Shown here: positions 13,668 to 17,213 of the stretch, piece by piece | How the letters are laid out: each line of letters begins with the position of its first letter | Position numbering within the stretch: the first letter of the stretch is position 1 | Notes under the pieces: model-generated | What the model was told of the DNA's origin: nothing | What the model saw: only the letters and a program-made list of their open reading frames with translations | Databases searched by the model: none | Program-made: the position numbers and the translations under genes | Assembly: GCA_021286965.1 (NCBI GenBank) | Contig: JAJTBK010000426.1 | Span: forward strand, 1 to 17,213 | From: Comamonadaceae bacterium | GTDB lineage: Bacteria; Pseudomonadota; Gammaproteobacteria; Burkholderiales; Burkholderiaceae_C | Direction of reading: 5' to 3' | Length of the DNA stretch: 17,213 bases

Positions 13668-15113
13668 TCAGGCCAGCTGGGCCTTGAGCAGGTCATTGAC
13701 CTGCTGCGGGTTGGCCTTGCCACGGCTGGCCTTCATCACCTGGCCGACCAGGGCGTTGAAAGCCTTGTCCTTGCCGGCTTTGTATTGCGCGACGTTGTCG
13801 GGGTTGGCGGCCAGCACGTCGGCGATGATTTTTTCCAGCGCGCCGCTGTCATTCATCTGCTTGAGGCCCTTGGCGGCGATGATGGCGTCCACCTCCTGGC
13901 CCTCGCCCGTCCATAGCGCCTCGAACACCTGGCGTGCGGCGTTGTTGGAAATCGTCCCGTCCTGGATGCGGGCGATCAGCTGCGCCAGCTGGCCGCTGGC
14001 CACCTTGACCGCGTCCATGCCGATTTCTTCGGCGTTCAGGCGGCGCGAGATCTCACCCATGATCCAGTTGCTCGCCAACTTTGCCTGGCCGCAGGCCTGG
14101 GCCGTGGCCTCGAAGTAGGCGGCCATGGCCTGGCTTTGCGTCAGTGTGGTGGCGTCGTACTCGGGCAGGCCGTACTGCGCGACGAAGCGCGCGGCCATGG
14201 CTTGCGGCAGCTCGGGCATGTCGGCCTTGACGCGCTCGACCCAGTCGGCGGCGATGACCAGCGGCGGCAGGTCGGGGTCGGGGAAGTAGCGGTAGTCGGC
14301 CGCGTCTTCCTTGGTGCGCATGGCGCGCGTCTCACCGGTGTCGGGGTTGAAGAGCACGGTGGCCTGCTGGATGCTGCGGCCATCCTCGATTTCTTCAATT
14401 TGCCAGCGGATCTCGTAGTCGATCGCCTGCTGCATGTTCTTGAAGCTGTTGAGGTTCTTGATCTCGCGGCGCGTGCCCAGCGGCCCGCCGGGCTTGCGCA
14501 CGGAGACGTTGGCATCGCAGCGGAACGAGCCTTCCTGCATGTTGCCGTCGCAGATGCCGATCCAGGTGACGATCTGGTGCAGCGCCTTGGCGTAGGCCAC
14601 GGCTTCTTCCGTGCTGCGCATGTCGGGCTCGGTGACGATCTCCAGCAGCGGCGTGCCGGCGCGGTTGAGGTCGATACCGCTCATGCCGTGGAATTCTTCG
14701 TGCAGCGATTTGCCCGCGTCTTCTTCGAGGTGGGCGCGCACCAGGCGCACGGTTTTCTTCTCCTCGCCCAGGTAGAAGCTCACCTCGCCGCCTTGCACCA
14801 CGGGGATCTCGAACTGGCTGATCTGGTAGCCCTTAGGCAGGTCGGGGTAGAAGTAATTTTTGCGGGCAAAAATGCTCTCGGGCGCAATGTGCGAGCCCAG
14901 GGCCAGTCCTAATTTGATAGCGCAGGTGACGGCCTCGCGGTTCATCACCGGCAGCGCGCCGGGCAGGGCCAGATCGACGGCGCAGGCCTGGGTGTTGGGC
15001 TCGGCGCCGAAGGCGGTGCTGGCGCGGCTGAAAATTTTGCTGCGGGTGGCGAGCTGGGTGTGGGTCTCGAAGCCGATGACGACTTCGTAGCCGTGGATGA
15101 GTTTCGCGGTCAT
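13668..15113 (-). CDS. gatB: Aspartyl/glutamyl-tRNA amidotransferase subunit B
   Basis: Subunit B of the GatCAB amidotransferase, which activates Glu-tRNA(Gln) and, where used, Asp-tRNA(Asn) with ATP before amide transfer. It has 481 residues, normal for the family. The N-terminal kinase-like domain carries [11 protein letters not shown] (the family usually has GLEVHAQL), the [14 protein letters not shown] segment, [18 protein letters not shown] and the [19 protein letters not shown] motif. The helical and YqeY-like C-terminal region ends with [15 protein letters not shown], which contacts tRNA. Its ATG is two bases past the gatA stop. GGAGG within the end of gatA, 10 bases upstream, serves as ribosome-binding site, so the two are coupled. 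A strong intrinsic terminator follows. Confidence 0.98.
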   Translation of the reverse strand: MTAKLIHGYEVVIGFETHTQLATRSKIFSRASTAFGAEPNTQACAVDLALPGALPVMNREAVTCAIKLGLALGSHIAPESIFARKNYFYPDLPKGYQISQFEIPVVQGGEVSFYLGEEKKTVRLVRAHLEEDAGKSLHEEFHGMSGIDLNRAGTPLLEIVTEPDMRSTEEAVAYAKALHQIVTWIGICDGNMQEGSFRCDANVSVRKPGGPLGTRREIKNLNSFKNMQQAIDYEIRWQIEEIEDGRSIQQATVLFNPDTGETRAMRTKEDAADYRYFPDPDLPPLVIAADWVERVKADMPELPQAMAARFVAQYGLPEYDATTLTQSQAMAAYFEATAQACGQAKLASNWIMGEISRRLNAEEIGMDAVKVASGQLAQLIARIQDGTISNNAARQVFEALWTGEGQEVDAIIAAKGLKQMNDSGALEKIIADVLAANPDNVAQYKAGKDKAFNALVGQVMKASRGKANPQQVNDLLKAQLA

Positions 15114-15115
15114 GG

Positions 15116-16606
<1,491 letters not shown>

Positions 16607-16610
16607 GGGC

Positions 16611-16910
16611 TTACTCGATCACTTTGGGCACGAGGAACAGGCCGTTTTCCACGGCGGGCGCGCTCTGCTGGTTGGCCGTGCGCTGGTCGGGCTCGCTGGC
16701 GACGTCGTCCTGCAGGCGCAGCGCCACGGCCTCGATGGCGGCCACGGGGTGCGAAAGGGGCGCTACGCCGCTGGTATCGACGGCGCGCATCTGCTCGACG
16801 ATATGGAAAAAGCCGTTGAGCTGGGTGAGCATGAGCGCGCTCTCGGGCGCGCTCAACTCCAGCCGCGCAAGGTGGGCGATGCGCGCAATGTCCTGGGGGG
16901 TCAGTGCCAT
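16611..16910 (-). CDS. gatC: Aspartyl/glutamyl-tRNA amidotransferase subunit C
   Basis: Small 99-residue subunit that wraps around GatA and stabilises the GatA-GatB contact. It shows the typical [20 protein letters not shown] start, the [19 protein letters not shown] middle and a C-terminal [12 protein letters not shown]. The start at 16910 matches the family length; a longer open frame upstream has no family resemblance. No clear Shine-Dalgarno sequence precedes it. It is the first gene of the gatCAB operon, whose promoter should lie in the 212 bp separating it from mreB. Confidence 0.95.
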   Translation of the reverse strand: MALTPQDIARIAHLARLELSAPESALMLTQLNGFFHIVEQMRAVDTSGVAPLSHPVAAIEAVALRLQDDVASEPDQRTANQQSAPAVENGLFLVPKVIE

Positions 16911-17122
16911 AGCAAAAATTAGGGGGGTAAAACCAGATGTAAAGCTGTGCCCAAGACAGTAACAGGGGCCGGCGTTTACAGGCGATGCGTTATTATCCCG
17001 GCTTTGCCGCAATGCCCCTGCAAGCGCCGGCAATTGCGCGGAAAAAGCCCCCCAAGACACCCCCTATTCACCCCGGCGACGGCCCTGCCGGTGCGCGAGC
17101 CGTGCCCCAGAGGATTTTTTGC
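16911..17122. other. Divergent promoter region between gatC and mreB
   Basis: This 212-bp gap has no gene. It must hold promoters for both the gatCAB operon and mreB. GATAAT on the minus strand (16992-16997) is a fair -10 for gatC, but no -35 of good match lies at 16-18 bp. I could not identify a convincing mreB promoter. AGAGGA at 17109-17114 is the mreB ribosome-binding site. Confidence 0.5.
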
Positions 17123-17213
17123 ATGTTTGGTTCTTTCCGTCGGTATTTTTCCACCGACCTGGCTATCGACCTTGGCACTGCCAACACCCTGATCTTCGCC
17201 CGCGACAAGGGCA
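17123..17213 (+). CDS. mreB: Rod-shape-determining protein MreB (first 30 codons)
   Basis: The start of the bacterial actin homologue that directs lateral peptidoglycan synthesis and cell shape. Visible residues are MFGSFRRYFSTDLAIDLGTA and NTLIFARDKG. The short amphipathic N terminus for membrane binding is followed by the phosphate-1 motif DLAIDLGTANT of the actin fold. AGAGGA at 17109-17114 lies 8 bases before the ATG. The gene continues beyond the window. The order gatB-gatA-gatC divergent from mreB is a familiar one in Burkholderiales. Confidence 0.96.
   Translation, partial: MFGSFRRYFSTDLAIDLGTANTLIFARDKG

Noticed and set aside
14907..14924. A TTTGATAGCGC-like match to the intergenic repeat inside gatB
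   Set aside because: It lies within conserved coding sequence and lacks the remainder of the element, so it is most likely coincidence.
16968..17030. GCCGGCG / CGCCGGC inverted repeat between gatC and mreB
   Set aside because: Arms are short, G+C-rich and about 50 bp apart, easily expected by chance in this base composition.

Overview
The window looks like a chromosomal segment of a G+C-rich betaproteobacterium of the order Burkholderiales, most likely family Comamonadaceae. The basis is the gatC-gatA-gatB set divergent from mreB, a pyrE gene followed by a DUF4124 protein, the protein sequences themselves, and two degraded copies of what looks like a common Comamonadaceae intergenic repeat. 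The genus cannot be fixed from the sequence alone.

Layout. 1-3082 (minus strand): a two-component system (OmpR-type regulator, then a sensor kinase cut by the window edge) and an AmpG-type muropeptide permease. A perfect 10-bp direct repeat containing GTAAA-N6-GTAAA lies just upstream of the regulator. 3203-4933 (plus): a DMT/EamA exporter and a secreted M48 metallopeptidase. 4994-7590 (minus): a GloC-type glyoxalase II and an orphan GspE/PilB-type ATPase. 7621-9840 (minus): a 3'-terminal fragment of an exodeoxyribonuclease III gene, an intact class C beta-lactamase gene of visibly lower G+C, and a complete exodeoxyribonuclease III gene. 9839-11198 (plus): pyrE and a DUF4124/coiled-coil exported protein that very probably starts at TTG. 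11240-13646: a MocR-type regulator divergent from a second DMT exporter, with a structured operator-like region between them. 13628-16910 (minus): the GatCAB operon with an intrinsic terminator. 17123 to the end (plus): the first 30 codons of mreB.

The most interesting region is 7621-9840. The 37-residue tail of an ExoIII, with stop codon and no body, sits 30 bp upstream of the ATPase gene, where the end of the native xth should be. The beta-lactamase gene lies between this orphan tail and the xth that is now complete. The simplest reading is that foreign DNA carrying a replacement xth 3' end plus a beta-lactamase gene recombined into xth. This kept xth intact, pushed its original end about 1.3 kb away and separated xth from its former downstream neighbours.

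Otherwise the window is mostly housekeeping: tRNA-dependent amidation (GatCAB), cell shape (MreB), pyrimidine synthesis (PyrE), DNA repair (ExoIII), methylglyoxal detoxification (GloC) and peptidoglycan recycling (AmpG). I found no CRISPR array, tRNA, rRNA, transposase, integrase or clearly new multi-gene system. There is no gene-free stretch longer than 300 bases.
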